From Halovibrio salipaludis (GTDB lineage: Bacteria; Pseudomonadota; Gammaproteobacteria; Pseudomonadales; Oleiphilaceae): DNA of 64,000 nt. Below are positions 55,592 through 64,000 of the stretch, in pieces; position 1 is the first letter of the stretch; each line of letters begins with the position of its first letter. Where the stretch lies: the NCBI RefSeq assembly GCF_002286965.1, contig NZ_NSKD01000005.1:62001-126000 (forward strand), written 5' to 3'. A program made the translations under genes and the position numbers. The notes below the pieces were generated by a model. It had not been told where the DNA came from, did not search any database, and worked only from the letters and a program-made list of their open reading frames with translations.

Positions 55592-58084
55592 TCAGCCTTC
55601 GCTCTTGCCGCCGCCACCACGGCCACCACGCCGGCGGCGACGCCCACCGGATTTCTTCTTCGGCGCCGCTTCGTCGCCGGAATCGGCTTCTTTTGTCTGC
55701 TTCTTCTGGTCACCGCCCTGCGGTTTACGACCACCCTGCTGGCCCTTACCACCGCCTTTCCTGCGGTTGCCCGACCCTTTTCCGCCGCCTTTCTTCGCGT
55801 CTGGAAGAGATTCCTCCAGCTCCAGATCAATCTTGCGGTCATCCAGGTCCACCCGGACAACCCTTACCCGTACCTGATCCCCGAGCCGGAAGGTTCGCCC
55901 GGTATGCTCACCGATCAGGGTGTGGCGGATCCGGTCGAAGTGGAAGAAGTCACCACCCAGTGCCGAGATGTGCACCAGGCCCTCGGTGTAGACACCGCCG
56001 AGCTGCACGAAAAGCCCAAAGCCGGTCACTGAGGCGATCACCCCATCAAAGACTTCGCCCACGTTGCCCTGCAGGAACTCGCACTTGAGCCAGGCCTCGA
56101 CGTCGCGGGTGGCATCATCGGCCCGACGCTCGGTCATGGAGCAGTGCTCGCCCAGCTGCTGAACGCGCTCCTGGGAGTAGTTGTACTGCGCGAGTTCCGG
56201 ATCCGGCTTTTCCGCCGGCACCACGGTCTTCGCCTTCTTCTGGCTGCCGAACAGCGCCTTGATGCCGGCCATGGCACCGCCCCTGGCCCGGCGATGGATC
56301 ACCGACTTGATACCCCGGTGGATCAGAAGGTCCGGATAGCGCCGGATGGGCGAAGTGAAGTGCGTGTATTCCTCGAAACCGAGACCAAAGTGGCCCCGCT
56401 GCTCGGAGGTATAGACCGCCTGTTTCATGGAGCGCAGCATCACCGTCTGGATGATGTGGGCGTCCGGGCGGTTCTGCACCTGACTGAGCACCTGCTGGTA
56501 ATCCTGGGGTTCCGGGTCATCGCCGCCGGGCAGATCCAGGCCGAGCCCGCTCAGGAACTGCCGCACGTCCGCCAGCCGCTCCTGCGAAGGCGAATCATGC
56601 ACGCGGAAGAGCGTCGGGATCCTGTGCTGCTTCAGGAAACGTGCCGTGGCCACGTTGGCGCACAACATGCATTCCTCGATCACCTTGTGAGCGGCATTGC
56701 GCTCAACCGGCACGATCTCGCTGATCTTGCGGTCACGGTCAAACCGGATCTGGGTATCCGTGGTTTCAAAGTCGATGGCGCCGCGTTGCTCGCGCGCCTC
56801 GCGCAGCATGTGGTAACAACCGTAGAGCGTCTCCAGATGGGGCACGACCTGGCTGTACTCATCCCGCAGCTTCTGCCCGTCGTTCGATTCCGGGTGCTCC
56901 AGGATGGCACTGACCTTGTTGTACGTCAGGCGTGCATGGGAGTGCATCACCGCTTCGTAGAAGCAGTACTGGGTGATCTTGCCTTCCCGGCTCAGATTCA
57001 TGTCCGCAACCATGCAGAGGCGGTCAACGCCCGGGTTCAGCGAACAGAGGCCGTTGGAAAGCTTCTCGGGCAGCATGGGAACAACGTGGTCCGGGAAGTA
57101 GACCGAGTTGCCCCGATTCTGGGCTTCCAGATCCAACGGGGTCTCAGGACGCACGTACCAGGCCACATCCGCAATGGCGACAATCAACCGGTAGCCACCA
57201 CCCCGGCGCTTTTCCGCGTAGACCGCATCATCGAAGTCGCGGGCACTTTCATCGTCAATGGTGACCAGGGGCATATCCCGCAGATCAACACGGCCCTGTT
57301 TGGCGTCCTCAGAGACCTCGTCCGGAATGCTTCGCGCCTGCTCGGTGACCGCCGGAGGCCACTGGTCCGGGAGGCCATAGGAACGGATAGCCACGGTGAT
57401 CTCCATCCCCGGCGCCATGTGGTCACCCAGGATCTCAACCACACGACCCACCGGCTTGTTGCGCACTGTGGGTTGCTTCTCAATGGCCACGGTGACGTAC
57501 TGGCCATGGCCCGCACCCTGGCAGGCTTCCTCCGGTACCAGAATCTCCTGATTGATCCGGCTGTTCTCCGGAATCACCATGGAAACACCGTCCTCACGCT
57601 GCATGCGACCCACAACCTGGGTGGTGTTTCGCTCCAGCACCTCCACGATGACCGCCTCGCGCTTACCGCGGGCATCTCTCTGGTCTTCACGCACCAGTAC
57701 CCGGTCGCCGTGAAAAACCTGCCGCATCTGGCGGGCGTTCAGGAAAAGGTCGTCACCACCGCCTTCGGGTACAACAAAGCCGAATCCATCCCGGTGGCCC
57801 TGAACGTGACCCCGGGTGAGATCGGCCTCGGAGATGGGCAGATAGGCGCCACGGCGATTACAGATGAGCTGACCATCCCGCGCCATGGCGATCAGCCGCC
57901 GACGCAGGCCCTCAATACGGTCCTCGTCGTCCAGGTCGAATTCTTCACAGAGTTTCTGGTGGGTCGCCGGAGCACCGCGCTTTTTCAGGTGTTCCAGGAT
58001 GGCTTCCCGGCCGTGGACTGGTTTTTCGTATTTCTGGGATTCACGATCCGCGCTGGAGTCGTCCTGAGGGGTTCCTGAGGCCAT
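55592..58084 (-). CDS. rnr: Ribonuclease R
   Basis: Processive 3'-5' exoribonuclease of the RNB family that degrades structured RNA and takes part in rRNA and tmRNA quality control. The 830-residue protein has an N-terminal helix-turn-helix-like segment, two cold-shock domains, the RNB core with the catalytic aspartates in TIDDESARDFDDAVYA, the S1 domain (GVIASVTGFGLFVQL) and a basic Gly/Lys/Arg-rich tail of about 70 residues. A TTG at 58120 is in frame, but AGGCGGA in front of the ATG at 58084 supports that start. It precedes rlmB, and tRNA-Leu lies upstream. Confidence 0.96.
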   Translation of the reverse strand: MASGTPQDDSSADRESQKYEKPVHGREAILEHLKKRGAPATHQKLCEEFDLDDEDRIEGLRRRLIAMARDGQLICNRRGAYLPISEADLTRGHVQGHRDGFGFVVPEGGGDDLFLNARQMRQVFHGDRVLVREDQRDARGKREAVIVEVLERNTTQVVGRMQREDGVSMVIPENSRINQEILVPEEACQGAGHGQYVTVAIEKQPTVRNKPVGRVVEILGDHMAPGMEITVAIRSYGLPDQWPPAVTEQARSIPDEVSEDAKQGRVDLRDMPLVTIDDESARDFDDAVYAEKRRGGGYRLIVAIADVAWYVRPETPLDLEAQNRGNSVYFPDHVVPMLPEKLSNGLCSLNPGVDRLCMVADMNLSREGKITQYCFYEAVMHSHARLTYNKVSAILEHPESNDGQKLRDEYSQVVPHLETLYGCYHMLREAREQRGAIDFETTDTQIRFDRDRKISEIVPVERNAAHKVIEECMLCANVATARFLKQHRIPTLFRVHDSPSQERLADVRQFLSGLGLDLPGGDDPEPQDYQQVLSQVQNRPDAHIIQTVMLRSMKQAVYTSEQRGHFGLGFEEYTHFTSPIRRYPDLLIHRGIKSVIHRRARGGAMAGIKALFGSQKKAKTVVPAEKPDPELAQYNYSQERVQQLGEHCSMTERRADDATRDVEAWLKCEFLQGNVGEVFDGVIASVTGFGLFVQLGGVYTEGLVHISALGGDFFHFDRIRHTLIGEHTGRTFRLGDQVRVRVVRVDLDDRKIDLELEESLPDAKKGGGKGSGNRRKGGGKGQQGGRKPQGGDQKKQTKEADSGDEAAPKKKSGGRRRRRGGRGGGGKSEG

Positions 58085-58151
58085 TGATTCCGCCTGTGAC
58101 TGTTTGTTCTTGGGTCTCAATCATGAGACAGGAGAGAAGGGAAGGAAAGAG

Positions 58152-58238
58152 TGGTGCCGAGGAGTGGACTTGAACCACCACGTCCTTACGGACACTAGCA
58201 CCTGAAGCTAGCGCGTCTACCAATTCCGCCACCTCGGC
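58152..58238 (-). tRNA. tRNA-Leu (anticodon CAG)
   Basis: 87-base leucine tRNA reading 5' GCCGAGGTGGCGGAATTGG on the minus strand. The acceptor stem GCCGAGG/CCTCGGC is perfect, the anticodon loop TTCAGGT gives CAG (decodes CUG), the long variable arm GTCC/GGAC is typical of a class II tRNA, the T loop is TTCAAGT, and the CCA end is encoded. CUG is likely the main leucine codon in this GC-rich genome. Confidence 0.97.
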
Positions 58239-58283
58239 ACGAGGTATCTGACTGTGTTCGGGCGCTGCCCGAATGTGATGCGT

Positions 58284-58312
58284 ACTTTAATGGGCACCCG
58301 CGGGCCTGTCAA
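58284..58312 (-). promoter_or_regulatory. Promoter of tRNA-Leu, with a leader hairpin at 58257-58273
   Basis: On the minus strand a perfect -35 TTGACA (58312-58307) and a -10 TAAAGT (58289-58284) are 17 bases apart, about 46 bases before the tRNA 5' end. Between promoter and tRNA, TTCGGGC and GCCCGAA form a perfect 7-bp hairpin with a 3-base loop (58257-58273), a possible processing signal in the precursor. Confidence 0.75.
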
Positions 58313-58331
58313 ACATTTTTTGGATTTACGG

Positions 58332-60434
58332 CTACTGGCTCCGGGTGCCTATGGACTCGAGGTAGTCAGCGAAGCGCATGTACTCATAGCCGATGTAATA
58401 CTGGAGATCCGCGGGAGTTGCGGTGACGGAAAATGCCTCCCCACCACTTCCACAGAACCGGGGACCCGCATCAAGTGACTCCAGCGCAAGCACCCTCATG
58501 GACAGCAGCCGATCCGGTTGCTCAACATCCCCCGGATCCTCGACACCGTCCGTTGGGTATTCATATTCGCGCAGGATAACGCCAGCTCCACCGGAAGACT
58601 CCGGATAGCTTTCCGCCATGACCCTGAACGCAATCTTTTCCGCACCATCTTCGCCATCGCGCAGATGACCGTAACGCGTGATCTGGAGTTCAGTGCCGGA
58701 TTCCGTGTCGCGGACCGTCACAGGCTGTTTATGGCTGACATGCTGAATCGTTGAACCGGGATTGCACTCCGCCACTTCCTCGAGGGTCCCATAATGGAGC
58801 TCCAGGCTGATGGCATCGCCCAGCGGGTCGCGCACAACAGGCAACCCGACTGGGCCCTGAGGCACGCCCGAGCCACCCGAAGTCACCGTTATCGCGGCAT
58901 CCACCACGTCCTGACCAGTGGTTCCCGGAGGCCGACGCACCAGCCCTGAGCCATCTCCGGGCTCAATATACACCCGTTCCAGGGTGCCATCCGGATACGT
59001 CTCGGTACTGTGATCTCCAAACCACCCAGAATCCAGACCAATGCGAGGAGTACCCCAGTCAATGGCACCATTCCCGTTACCAAAGCGCTCATCCAGAACT
59101 CCGGGAGACAGCCCGTCCCGTTCCACCGCCTCACTCAGGACTTGCCCGGTTTCCATATCCAGATAGGGGGCATACCCGAGACCGACAGGGTCGCCGGGAT
59201 CATCTCCGTCGGAGAGAAAATGCAATGCGCCCATGGACGGACGGGTCTGCCCCCGGACACTGATCCGGCTGAATGTGCCGCCCGGCCCGTAATCAAAGAA
59301 TACCTGGGCATTGAGCTGGGCATCCTCCGCCGTCAGACGGCCCAGACGCACGCTGCCATCTTCCCCACTCCCGGTTTCCAGGGCCCCGGGAGCAAAGCTC
59401 TCTTCATTCTCCGGATTGTCCAGCGGCGTGAAATAACGCTGCTCCACGGGCACCAGAGGGTTGGCGAGATCCGGCTCGAATCCTTGGATACTGTCCAGCT
59501 GCCCGTCCGCAGGCAGGGTATAGCCATCAAGCCCCCTGGCTTCTATGTCAGCGTCCACTTCACTGATCACTTTCGATGCCTGATCCAGCACCACGGAACC
59601 GAGGACCCGCAGATCCTCCGGCGAGAAGAATGTAATGCCGCCCTCATCTGGAGACAGACTGTCCAGATTCCCGGCAGCCTGCCCAACAGAATTACTGCGC
59701 TCCCCGGGAACCTGCTCCTGCAACAGTCGCCGCAACGCCCCGGCATAATAGGGGCCCCGGGTAGCCCCCCGCACACTCAGATAATCCTGATAGATGCTTA
59801 TGGGGTCCTGAGCGTCCAGGAACCCCTCCTGCTGCAGGCGACTCGCCGCAGCCGCTGCATCAAGGCTGTCGCCGCGAAGCCAGCGGACGGTCTCGGCGAG
59901 CGTGGTGAACGGTGAGACGGTACTGACACCGGGCGGTGCGCTGAGAAAGAAAGCCCTGCCAACCGGTTCACCATCATTGAGGGTCTCACCGGGGACTGCG
60001 ATCACCATCAGGGAATAGTCGGCGGGGTCCAGGTCGGCGGCCACGGTTTCCGGAAGGTCCAGAGCGCTGACATCAAGTTCCAGATTGCCATTGGCGTCAG
60101 TGATGCCCCAGGGTTCCGTCAGCTCGAAACTGTCACCAACGCCCCGCCTCGCCTTGGTCTCGTCATCGGCATCGGCCAGTACGTCGTCCTCATAATCCTG
60201 ATCGTCATAAACGGAAAGCGCCTGGTCGCCGTCCATATCAAGCCAGACCAGGGCCCGTTCCAGCCTGCCGTTACGGGCCTGCACCGGATAGGTACCAGAA
60301 TCACCCGCCGCGGGATTGCTGTCGTAGCGCGTGATGTCCTCACCGTACTCGTCGGAATCACTGTCCCCGAGGCAGCCGGCAAGGGCTGCAGCCGCCGTCA
60401 GAGCGAGACCGGTCCGGAGGATGTGTCTGATCAT
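58332..60434 (-). CDS. Large acidic lipoprotein of unknown function with an EF-hand-like loop
   Basis: 700-residue protein with a lipoprotein signal: hydrophobic core then LAGC with the lipidated cysteine C21, followed by an acidic spacer (GDSDSDEYGED). The start is ATG 60434. A calcium-loop-like sequence D66-x-D68-G-D70-x6-D77 (in WLDMDGDQALSVYD) suggests Ca2+ binding. The rest is acidic, predicted beta-rich, with only three cysteines in all, and I recognise no domain. It faces outward or into the periplasm; the abundance of Asp/Glu fits a halophile. It has no obvious operon partner: tRNA-Leu is downstream, and the acyl-CoA dehydrogenase ends about 100 bases upstream. Confidence 0.75.
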   Translation of the reverse strand: MIRHILRTGLALTAAAALAGCLGDSDSDEYGEDITRYDSNPAAGDSGTYPVQARNGRLERALVWLDMDGDQALSVYDDQDYEDDVLADADDETKARRGVGDSFELTEPWGITDANGNLELDVSALDLPETVAADLDPADYSLMVIAVPGETLNDGEPVGRAFFLSAPPGVSTVSPFTTLAETVRWLRGDSLDAAAAASRLQQEGFLDAQDPISIYQDYLSVRGATRGPYYAGALRRLLQEQVPGERSNSVGQAAGNLDSLSPDEGGITFFSPEDLRVLGSVVLDQASKVISEVDADIEARGLDGYTLPADGQLDSIQGFEPDLANPLVPVEQRYFTPLDNPENEESFAPGALETGSGEDGSVRLGRLTAEDAQLNAQVFFDYGPGGTFSRISVRGQTRPSMGALHFLSDGDDPGDPVGLGYAPYLDMETGQVLSEAVERDGLSPGVLDERFGNGNGAIDWGTPRIGLDSGWFGDHSTETYPDGTLERVYIEPGDGSGLVRRPPGTTGQDVVDAAITVTSGGSGVPQGPVGLPVVRDPLGDAISLELHYGTLEEVAECNPGSTIQHVSHKQPVTVRDTESGTELQITRYGHLRDGEDGAEKIAFRVMAESYPESSGGAGVILREYEYPTDGVEDPGDVEQPDRLLSMRVLALESLDAGPRFCGSGGEAFSVTATPADLQYYIGYEYMRFADYLESIGTRSQ

Positions 60435-60531
60435 GGATGCGCCACCCGTTGTCCGCCTTGCGCCATTGTCCTGACGCGACTCTAACGGATGGGCCCATCC
60501 GGTACCTTGATCGGCTTGGCAATTATGGGGA

Positions 60532-61671
60532 TCAGAGCGAGCGGGCCACGATCTCCTTCATGATCTCGTTGGTGCCGGCGTAGATGCGCTGCACGCGCGC
60601 ATCCGCCCAGGCCCGCGCGATGGGGTACTCGGTCATGTAGCCGTAACCACCGAACAGCTGCAGGCACTCGTCCATCACCCGGCACTGCAGGTCCGTGCTC
60701 CACTGCTTGAGCATGGCTGCCGTAGGCACGTCCAGCTTGCCCTCGAGATGCATTTCCAGGCACCGGTCCACGAAGGTGCGCCCGGCCGTAATATCCGCCT
60801 TGAGTTCGGCCAGCTTGAAGCGGGTGTTCTGGAAGCCGATCACGGGCTTGCCGAAGGCCTGGCGCTCCTTCACGTAATCCAGGGTCCACTGGAAGGCCCC
60901 TTCGCAGGCGGCCAGTGCCACCAGGCCCACCAGCAGCCGCTCCTGGGGCAGTTCCTGCATCAGCTGCATGAAGCCCTGCCCTTCCGCGCTGCCAAGGAGG
61001 TTCTCCTTCGGCACCTTCACGTCCTGGAAGAACAGCTCCGAGGTGTCCTGGGCCTTCATGCCCACCTTGTCGAGGTTGCGGCCCTTGTCGAACCCGGGCC
61101 AGTCCGCTTCCACCAGGAAGAGGCTGGTGCCCTTGGCGCCTTCCTTGGGATCGGTCTTGGCCACCACGATCACCAGGTCCGCCATCTGGCCATTGGTAAT
61201 GAAAGTCTTGGAACCGTTGAGCACGTAATGCTCGCCATCCCAGATCGCCGAGGTACGGATGCCCTGCAGGTCGGAGCCGGCGCCGGGCTCGGTCATGGCA
61301 ATGGCGGTGATCATCTCGCCACGGGCCATTTTCGGCAGGTACTTCTGCTTCTGTTCCTCAGTGCCGTAGTGGTGGATATAGGGAGCCACAATATCCGAGT
61401 GCAGGAAGAACCCGATCCCGGACAGGCCAAGCCTGCTGACCTCCTCCATCACCACGGCACTGTAGCGGAAGTCCACGCCGGCACCGCCGTATTCCTCGGG
61501 CAGCGAGGGGCACAGCAGACCCAGCTCAGCACCTTTTTCCCAGAGCTCACGGCTGACCTGGCCGTCCTTTTCCCACTGGTCGTGGTAGGGCACTGCCTCG
61601 TTCTGAAGGAAGCGGACCACGGTGTCCCGGAACTGGTTGACGTCGCTGTCGTAGATCGGGCGTGAAAGCAT
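60532..61671 (-). CDS. Long-chain-type acyl-CoA dehydrogenase
   Basis: FAD enzyme of 379 residues for beta-oxidation. The N-terminus FLQNEAVPYHDQWEKDG and FAD motifs MTEPGAGSDLQGI and YVLNGSKTFITNG are present. The C-terminal catalytic position is IYAGTNEIMKEI (no Glu there), but PQERLLVG on helix G keeps the glutamate used by long-chain enzymes (LCAD), and KVGMKAQDTSELFFQDV fits that subfamily. The frame extends to 61737; GGAG ahead of the ATG at 61671 supports the shorter start. The frame is continuous throughout, with no sign of a frameshift. Confidence 0.93.
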   Translation of the reverse strand: MLSRPIYDSDVNQFRDTVVRFLQNEAVPYHDQWEKDGQVSRELWEKGAELGLLCPSLPEEYGGAGVDFRYSAVVMEEVSRLGLSGIGFFLHSDIVAPYIHHYGTEEQKQKYLPKMARGEMITAIAMTEPGAGSDLQGIRTSAIWDGEHYVLNGSKTFITNGQMADLVIVVAKTDPKEGAKGTSLFLVEADWPGFDKGRNLDKVGMKAQDTSELFFQDVKVPKENLLGSAEGQGFMQLMQELPQERLLVGLVALAACEGAFQWTLDYVKERQAFGKPVIGFQNTRFKLAELKADITAGRTFVDRCLEMHLEGKLDVPTAAMLKQWSTDLQCRVMDECLQLFGGYGYMTEYPIARAWADARVQRIYAGTNEIMKEIVARSL

Positions 61672-61771
61672 CGGGGCGGACTCCGGTATTGTTGTTTCAG
61701 TCGCGCTCAGTGTCGCGATGCGCCGGCGCCGCCACAATGACCAAAGCGTTCAATCGGGTTGGCTGGAAGTA

Positions 61772-62539
61772 CTATTCAAACTCACCACTGAATGCCCGCC
61801 GGAACTGCTCGGCGGTGCGCCCGCTGCGCCCGCCACGGGCGAGCGCGAACTGCAGCGCGGCCCGGTGCAGGGCCTCCCGGTCCTGAACCTCCGGGAACAG
61901 CGCATCCACGGTCTCCAGATAGGTGTCCTGATCGAAGGGGTAGAACGACAGCCAGAGCCCGAACCGGTCCGACAGCGAGACCTGCTCCTCCACCGCCTCA
62001 GAGGGATGGATCTCACCGTTGACCATGGCGGTGTCCTGGTTGTCTTTCATATATTCCGGCATCAGGTGGCGCCGGTTGGAGGTGGCATAGACACGCACGT
62101 TCTCTGGCGGCAGCTCAATGGAGCCCTCCATCACGCTCTTGAGCGGCTTGTAACCCGGGTCATCGGTACCGAAGGACAGGTCATCGCAGTAGATGATGAA
62201 CCGCTCCCGGCACTCGCGGATGGGGTCCACGATTTCGTGCAGATGCACCAGGTCGTCCTTATCCACCTCAATCACCCGCAGGCCCTGATCCCGGTAGCTG
62301 TTGAGCAGCGCCTTCACCAGCGAGGACTTGCCGGTGCCCCGGGATCCCCACAGCAGGGCATGATTCGCCGGTTTGCCAGCCAGAAAGCGTTCGGTGTTGT
62401 GGGCCAGCTTCTCTTTCTGGGCCTCAATGCCGTGCAGGTCGTCCCAGCGCACCGGGTCCGGGTGGGTAACCGCCCTCAGTTCCTGGCGCTGCGATCGCCA
62501 GATGGCGGCCGGAACCTGCTGCCAGTCAATCCCGCTCAT
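61772..62539 (-). CDS. DUF815 family ATP-binding protein
   Basis: 255-residue AAA-like ATPase. It has Walker [11 protein letters not shown], a Walker B-like strand [10 protein letters not shown] and the sensor region [15 protein letters not shown]. The DUF815 family is widespread but of uncertain role. The frame opens with a GTG at 62566; the ATG at 62539, after AGGAGA, begins [12 protein letters not shown] and is preferred. It overlaps the ubiX stop by 14 bases, so it is in the mpl-ubiX operon, as in other gammaproteobacteria. Confidence 0.85.
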   Translation of the reverse strand: MSGIDWQQVPAAIWRSQRQELRAVTHPDPVRWDDLHGIEAQKEKLAHNTERFLAGKPANHALLWGSRGTGKSSLVKALLNSYRDQGLRVIEVDKDDLVHLHEIVDPIRECRERFIIYCDDLSFGTDDPGYKPLKSVMEGSIELPPENVRVYATSNRRHLMPEYMKDNQDTAMVNGEIHPSEAVEEQVSLSDRFGLWLSFYPFDQDTYLETVDALFPEVQDREALHRAALQFALARGGRSGRTAEQFRRAFSGEFE

Positions 62540-63191
62540 CGGTGTTCTGTTCTCCTTTGGCGTCACGTTTCATGGCCAGCCGCGCCTCGCCCCAGCGCGC
62601 GACCAGGGTCTGCTCCACTCCCAGGTGATCGAGGAGGCGCGCCACAATGAAGTCCACCAGGTCTTCCACGCTCTGCGGCTCATGGTAGAAGCCCGGGCTC
62701 GCGGGCATGATGGTGGCGCCCATGCGGGTGAGCGTGAGCATGTTCTGGAGATGGACTTCGGAATAGGGGGATTCGCGCGGCACCAGGATCAGCTGGCGCC
62801 GCTCCTTGAGGGCCACATCCCCTGCCCGCTCGATCAGGTTGTCGCTGGCGCCGTTGGCCAGCGCCGAGAGCGTACCGGTACTGCAGGGGCAGATCACCAG
62901 CGGCGCTTTCGGCCCCGAGCCGGAAGCTGGCGGCGCGAACCAGTCCTCCCGCCCGAACAGGGTCAACTGCCCGGAGTCACCACCACAGCGTTCCGTCAGA
63001 AGCCGTGTGGCGGCATCGGTACTGCCCGGCAGGCGCAGGTCCGTCTCGGTGCTGATCACAACCTGGGCTGCCTTTGAGATCATCAGGCGCACCTCACAGC
63101 CGGCTGCCATCAGCTGCTCCAGCAGCCGCAGCCCGTAGGGGGCGCCCGAAGCGCCGGTCATGGCAAGGTTGATCACGGGTCGTTCAGCCAA
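62526..63191 (-). CDS. ubiX: Flavin prenyltransferase UbiX
   Basis: Makes prenylated FMN, the cofactor of the decarboxylase UbiD in ubiquinone synthesis. The protein carries the flavoprotein signature [34 protein letters not shown] and the C-terminal [26 protein letters not shown]. There is no ATG at the family start: TTG at 63191 with GGAGA 6 bases upstream fits best (221 residues), 8 bases inside the mpl end, so translation is coupled. An in-frame GTG further on is possible. ubiD is not in the window. Confidence 0.93.
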   Translation of the reverse strand: MAERPVINLAMTGASGAPYGLRLLEQLMAAGCEVRLMISKAAQVVISTETDLRLPGSTDAATRLLTERCGGDSGQLTLFGREDWFAPPASGSGPKAPLVICPCSTGTLSALANGASDNLIERAGDVALKERRQLILVPRESPYSEVHLQNMLTLTRMGATIMPASPGFYHEPQSVEDLVDFIVARLLDHLGVEQTLVARWGEARLAMKRDAKGEQNTDERD

Positions 63192-64000
63192 AACAGGTCT
63201 CCAACTGGTTCCTGAGCCGTTCGCGCAACCCGCCCATGCCGCCATTGCTCATCAGGACGATGTGGCAGGGCCTTGGAAGGTCACCGCAGAGCCCGGCGAC
63301 CAGCTCCTCCATAACGCTGTAGCGGCTGTGGCGTCCGTCAGCGCCGTCCAGCATGGCAGCGAGCCAGTCCTGTTCATCGTAGTCCACCCAGACAACCCGA
63401 TCCGCCAGCATGGTGGACTCCAGCAGACGGGCGCTGTGATGACCCTGCTTCATGGTGTTGGAGCGTGGTTCCACCACCGCGACAACCGGATCCTGACCCA
63501 CCTGGTGCCGCAGCCCGTCCAGGGTCGTGGCGATGGCGGTGGGGTGATGGGCGAAGTCGTCGTAGAGACGGATGCCACCCACGTCCGCGATCAGCTCCAT
63601 GCGCCGCTTCACACCACCGAAACGCTGCAGGGCCGCGATGGCATGATCGGGCGTCACCCCGACGTGCTTGGCGGCGGCGATGGCGGCCAGTGCGTTGCGG
63701 ACATTGTGCTGGCCCGTAAGGTTCCAGCGCAGCCGTGCCACGGGCTGCTCGTTGTGGACCACCATGAACTCGCTGCCATCGGCGGCGGTCAGTTCCGCAC
63801 GCCAGCTGGCAAGATCCGACTCGCCGCCAATGGCGGTACTCTGGATGGGCGTCCAGCAGCCCAGCGCCAGGGCGGAGTCCAGGTTGCGGTCCCGCGCCGG
63901 GCGTACGACCAGGCCCGTGGCCGGCACTGTGCGCACCAGGTGGTGCACCTGGCGCTCAATGGCCTCGATGCTGTCGAAGATGTCCGCGTGGTCGAATTCC
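63184..64000 (-). CDS. mpl: UDP-N-acetylmuramate:L-alanyl-gamma-D-glutamyl-meso-DAP ligase Mpl, C-terminal part
   Basis: Peptidoglycan-recycling ligase that joins the recovered tripeptide to UDP-MurNAc. About 272 residues of a usual 450 are in the window; the N-terminal ATP-binding part lies beyond 64000. The frame is open to the edge, and the visible part begins [11 protein letters not shown], a Mur-ligase family motif specific to Mpl. It continues with FVVRP-like [29 protein letters not shown] and the C-terminal [17 protein letters not shown]. The stop overlaps ubiX by 8 bases. Confidence 0.92.
   Translation of the reverse strand, partial: EFDHADIFDSIEAIERQVHHLVRTVPATGLVVRPARDRNLDSALALGCWTPIQSTAIGGESDLASWRAELTAADGSEFMVVHNEQPVARLRWNLTGQHNVRNALAAIAAAKHVGVTPDHAIAALQRFGGVKRRMELIADVGGIRLYDDFAHHPTAIATTLDGLRHQVGQDPVVAVVEPRSNTMKQGHHSARLLESTMLADRVVWVDYDEQDWLAAMLDGADGRHSRYSVMEELVAGLCGDLPRPCHIVLMSNGGMGGLRERLRNQLETCFG

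Noticed and set aside
56144-58078. 644-codon open frame opposite rnr
   Set aside because: Antisense of a full-length RNase R with intact catalytic motifs.
58257-58273. Hairpin upstream of tRNA-Leu read as a terminator of the lipoprotein gene
   Set aside because: No T-run follows it, and it lies downstream of a strong tRNA promoter, so a leader structure is more likely.
60482-60889. 135-codon frame beside the 3' end of the acyl-CoA dehydrogenase, which at first suggested a frameshift
   Set aside because: The dehydrogenase frame runs uninterrupted to its family-typical C-terminus; this is an overlapping shadow.

Overview
The window looks like a core-genome segment of a halophilic or marine gammaproteobacterium, possibly in the Ectothiorhodospiraceae neighbourhood. 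GC content is high, roughly 60-65% by eye. The gene strings dnaE-accA-tilS and rpsF-rpsR-(membrane protein)-rplI-dnaB-alr are typical of the class. An ectoine synthase, a monomeric NADP isocitrate dehydrogenase and an alkane hydroxylase fit a saline, hydrocarbon-exposed life. I see no prophage, insertion sequence, CRISPR array or integron, and no gene-free stretch longer than 300 bases. The largest gaps are about 240-275 bases, at 2176-2442, 18661-18936 and 32516-32753.

Layout. 1-9.5 kb: truncated icd, a histone-deacetylase-like amidohydrolase, an MECR-like reductase, then a periplasmic thiol-redox operon (dsbD, a membrane-anchored TlpA, a DsbG-like protein) divergent from a QseB/PmrA-type two-component system, followed by an unusual methyltransferase. 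9.5-18.7 kb: tilS, accA, dnaE, a TlpA-like lipoprotein, a DUF2069 protein, a solitary GspE/PilB-type ATPase and wrbA. 18.9-27.5 kb: one compact chemotaxis operon (STAS-cheY-cheA-cheW-parA-mcp-cheR-cheD-cheB). 27.5-34 kb: a solute-binding protein, two small-molecule enzymes, a pair of acyl-CoA dehydrogenases and a small outer-membrane barrel. 33.3-41.1 kb: an ABC-2 exporter, an atypical CDF transporter, a diguanylate cyclase, rsuA, a lone ectC with a clear terminator, and a GGDEF/EAL protein. 41.1-49.7 kb: a GntR regulator divergent from alkB with an operator between them, an amidase, an RND efflux pair and an RmlD-like protein. 49.8-58.3 kb: a small unknown protein, then alr, dnaB, rplI, rpsR, rpsF, rlmB, rnr and tRNA-Leu(CAG). 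58.3-64 kb: a large lipoprotein, an LCAD-like acyl-CoA dehydrogenase, a DUF815 ATPase, ubiX and the C-terminal part of mpl.

The most coherent system is the chemotaxis operon. It encodes a soluble chemoreceptor with an arginine-rich N-terminal tail, next to a ParA ATPase, and the receptor ends in a CheR/CheB tether (EWEEF). This is the layout expected for a nucleoid-positioned cytoplasmic chemosensory array. Other points worth a second look are a PmrA-box-like direct repeat between dsbD and its neighbouring response regulator, a FadR-type operator in front of alkB, a CDF transporter whose metal site is mostly asparagine, and an acyl-CoA dehydrogenase pair in which one partner lacks the catalytic glutamate.
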